Source: Chlamydiales bacterium
GTDB taxonomy: Bacteria > Chlamydiota > Chlamydiia > Chlamydiales > JAACFD01
DNA length: 7,050 bases
Assembly: GCA_009937555.1 (NCBI GenBank)
Contig: JAACFD010000104.1
Coordinates: 1-7,050 of the forward strand
Direction: 5' to 3'
The notes beneath the pieces are model-generated. The model was not told the origin of the DNA. It was given only the letters and a program-made list of their open reading frames with translations, and ran no database searches. A program made the translations under genes and the position numbers. The stretch's first letter is position 1. Each line of letters starts with the position of its first letter. Shown here piece after piece: positions 6,517-7,050 of the stretch.

Positions 6517-6978
6517 CTACCAGCTATCTTCATCTTCATGCTCAGCCATTCCCCTAATCCAACGGTTGCGTTCGCTAAAAGGATTGTCTTCTTCTTTGGT
6601 CTCTAATACGGTATCATCAGTAGTGTCTTTTTCCTCGATAATGGATGAAGTATCAAACTCAAAGTTATCTACATCATGGGCAACATTCAAATCGACATAA
6701 TCATCATTTGACCCCATATCCAAGTCAGGCATTGTAGGTGAATCTGAGAATGGAGCTGGACGAGGGCTTGTTTTTCTAGAAACATACTCCTCTAAGTCGC
6801 CTGATTCTTTAAGTTTCTTAATGCGTTTTTGCTCTTCTTGAATCTTAAGCTTGGTTTCCTTAATTTCAACATTGTGACTCTCAATATCTTTCTTAGGTAC
6901 CAAACCTAACCTAAGCCAATCTTCTAAATCCTTAAGTTCACTTTCAAATTTTTTTAAACGATCAGACTTAGCGTTCAT
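6517..6978 (-). CDS. Small charged coiled-coil protein of unknown function
   Basis: I cannot assign a function to this 153-residue protein. Two halves are visible. Residues 1-69 are Lys/Glu-rich and probably helical, with a WLRLGLVPKKDI segment (21-32) followed by a likely coiled coil (about 33-60). Residues 85-153 look disordered and strongly acidic, with 24 Asp/Glu in 69 residues, and end in a short basic patch, NPFSERNRWIRG (132-143), before an acidic tail. There is no signal peptide, membrane segment or Cys cluster, so it is probably cytoplasmic. The start is well supported by AGGAG just upstream. The stop is 2 nt before the hemW GTG, so the two genes are probably co-translated. From memory, a small hypothetical gene (CT053) sits beside hemN and sucA in Chlamydia trachomatis, and this may be its homologue. 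I could not compare the sequences. That the gene is real is likely; its role is open. Confidence 0.82.
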   Translation of the reverse strand: MNAKSDRLKKFESELKDLEDWLRLGLVPKKDIESHNVEIKETKLKIQEEQKRIKKLKESGDLEEYVSRKTSPRPAPFSDSPTMPDLDMGSNDDYVDLNVAHDVDNFEFDTSSIIEEKDTTDDTVLETKEEDNPFSERNRWIRGMAEHEDEDSW

Positions 6979-7049
6979 ATTTCTCCTAAATTAATTTCTT
7001 TAAGCTTTAATCTTTCTATAGACGAAGCAGTATAGTTAAAGCATTTTTT
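6975..7049 (-). CDS. Possible 3' end of an upstream gene (24 codons visible)
   Basis: One minus-strand frame is open from the right edge for 24 codons and stops at TGA (6977-6975), overlapping the next gene's ATG as ATGA. The other two minus-strand frames contain stops within this stretch. The visible C-terminus ends in ERLKLKEINLGEI and gives no family clue. A 4-base ATGA overlap is typical of translationally coupled operon genes. However, 24 open codons could occur by chance. A competing reading is that this is a leader with a promoter, since TATACT (7034-7029) matches the -10 consensus at 5 of 6 positions, with any -35 box outside the window. Confidence 0.4.
   Translation of the reverse strand, partial: KKCFNYTASSIERLKLKEINLGEI
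6983..6987 (-). promoter_or_regulatory. Strong ribosome binding site of the small coiled-coil protein gene
   Basis: The minus strand reads TTAGGAGAAATATG. AGGAG is the best Shine-Dalgarno match in the window and lies 4 nt before the ATG at 6978 (5 nt counting from the AGGA core). It fixes that start with good confidence. Confidence 0.75.
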
Positions 7050-7050
7050 C

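Noticed and set aside
1..7050. A mobile element, CRISPR array, defence or secretion island, or RNA gene
   Set aside because: No transposase or integrase, spaced direct repeats, tRNA-like fold or accessory gene was found. The window is nearly filled by co-directional core genes.

Overview
The window is a compact, AT-rich stretch of bacterial core-metabolism genes, all on the minus strand and read from right to left. In transcription order it holds: the possible tail of an unidentified gene (7049-6975); a small charged coiled-coil protein of unknown function (6978-6517); a HemW-type radical-SAM protein (6514-5339); a 138-bp AT-rich gap (5338-5201); sucA (5200-2444); sucB (2431-1289); and the first 426 codons of a dihydrolipoamide dehydrogenase gene, lpdA, which runs off the left edge.

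The last three genes encode E1, E2 and E3 of the 2-oxoglutarate dehydrogenase complex. Together these convert 2-oxoglutarate, CoA and NAD+ to succinyl-CoA, CO2 and NADH in the TCA cycle. They form a tight unit with gaps of 12 and 9 bp. At both junctions the upstream stop codon (TAA) is part of the next gene's Shine-Dalgarno sequence. The first two or three genes form a second tight unit: a 4-base ATGA overlap if the upstream gene is real, then a 2-bp gap before a GTG-initiated hemW. No convincing intrinsic terminator separates the two units, so readthrough is possible, although the gap could also hold a sucA promoter.

The organism is probably a member of Chlamydiota, more likely an environmental (amoeba-associated) lineage than Chlamydia itself. 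A hemN/hemW-like gene and a small hypothetical gene next to sucA-sucB recalls, from memory, the CT052-CT055 region of Chlamydia trachomatis. The linked lpdA differs from my recollection of Chlamydia, where lpdA is elsewhere. AT-rich codon use fits but is not diagnostic. This assignment is an inference and was not tested by a database search.

I see no mobile element, CRISPR array, RNA gene, defence system or other accessory island. The most interesting point is in SucB. It has a clear lipoyl domain and catalytic domain, but the linker between them lacks a recognisable peripheral subunit-binding domain, which normally docks E3 (and often E1) in bacterial E2 proteins. How E3 is held in this complex is therefore an open question. 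A speculative candidate tether, the small charged protein, lies in the same gene cluster.
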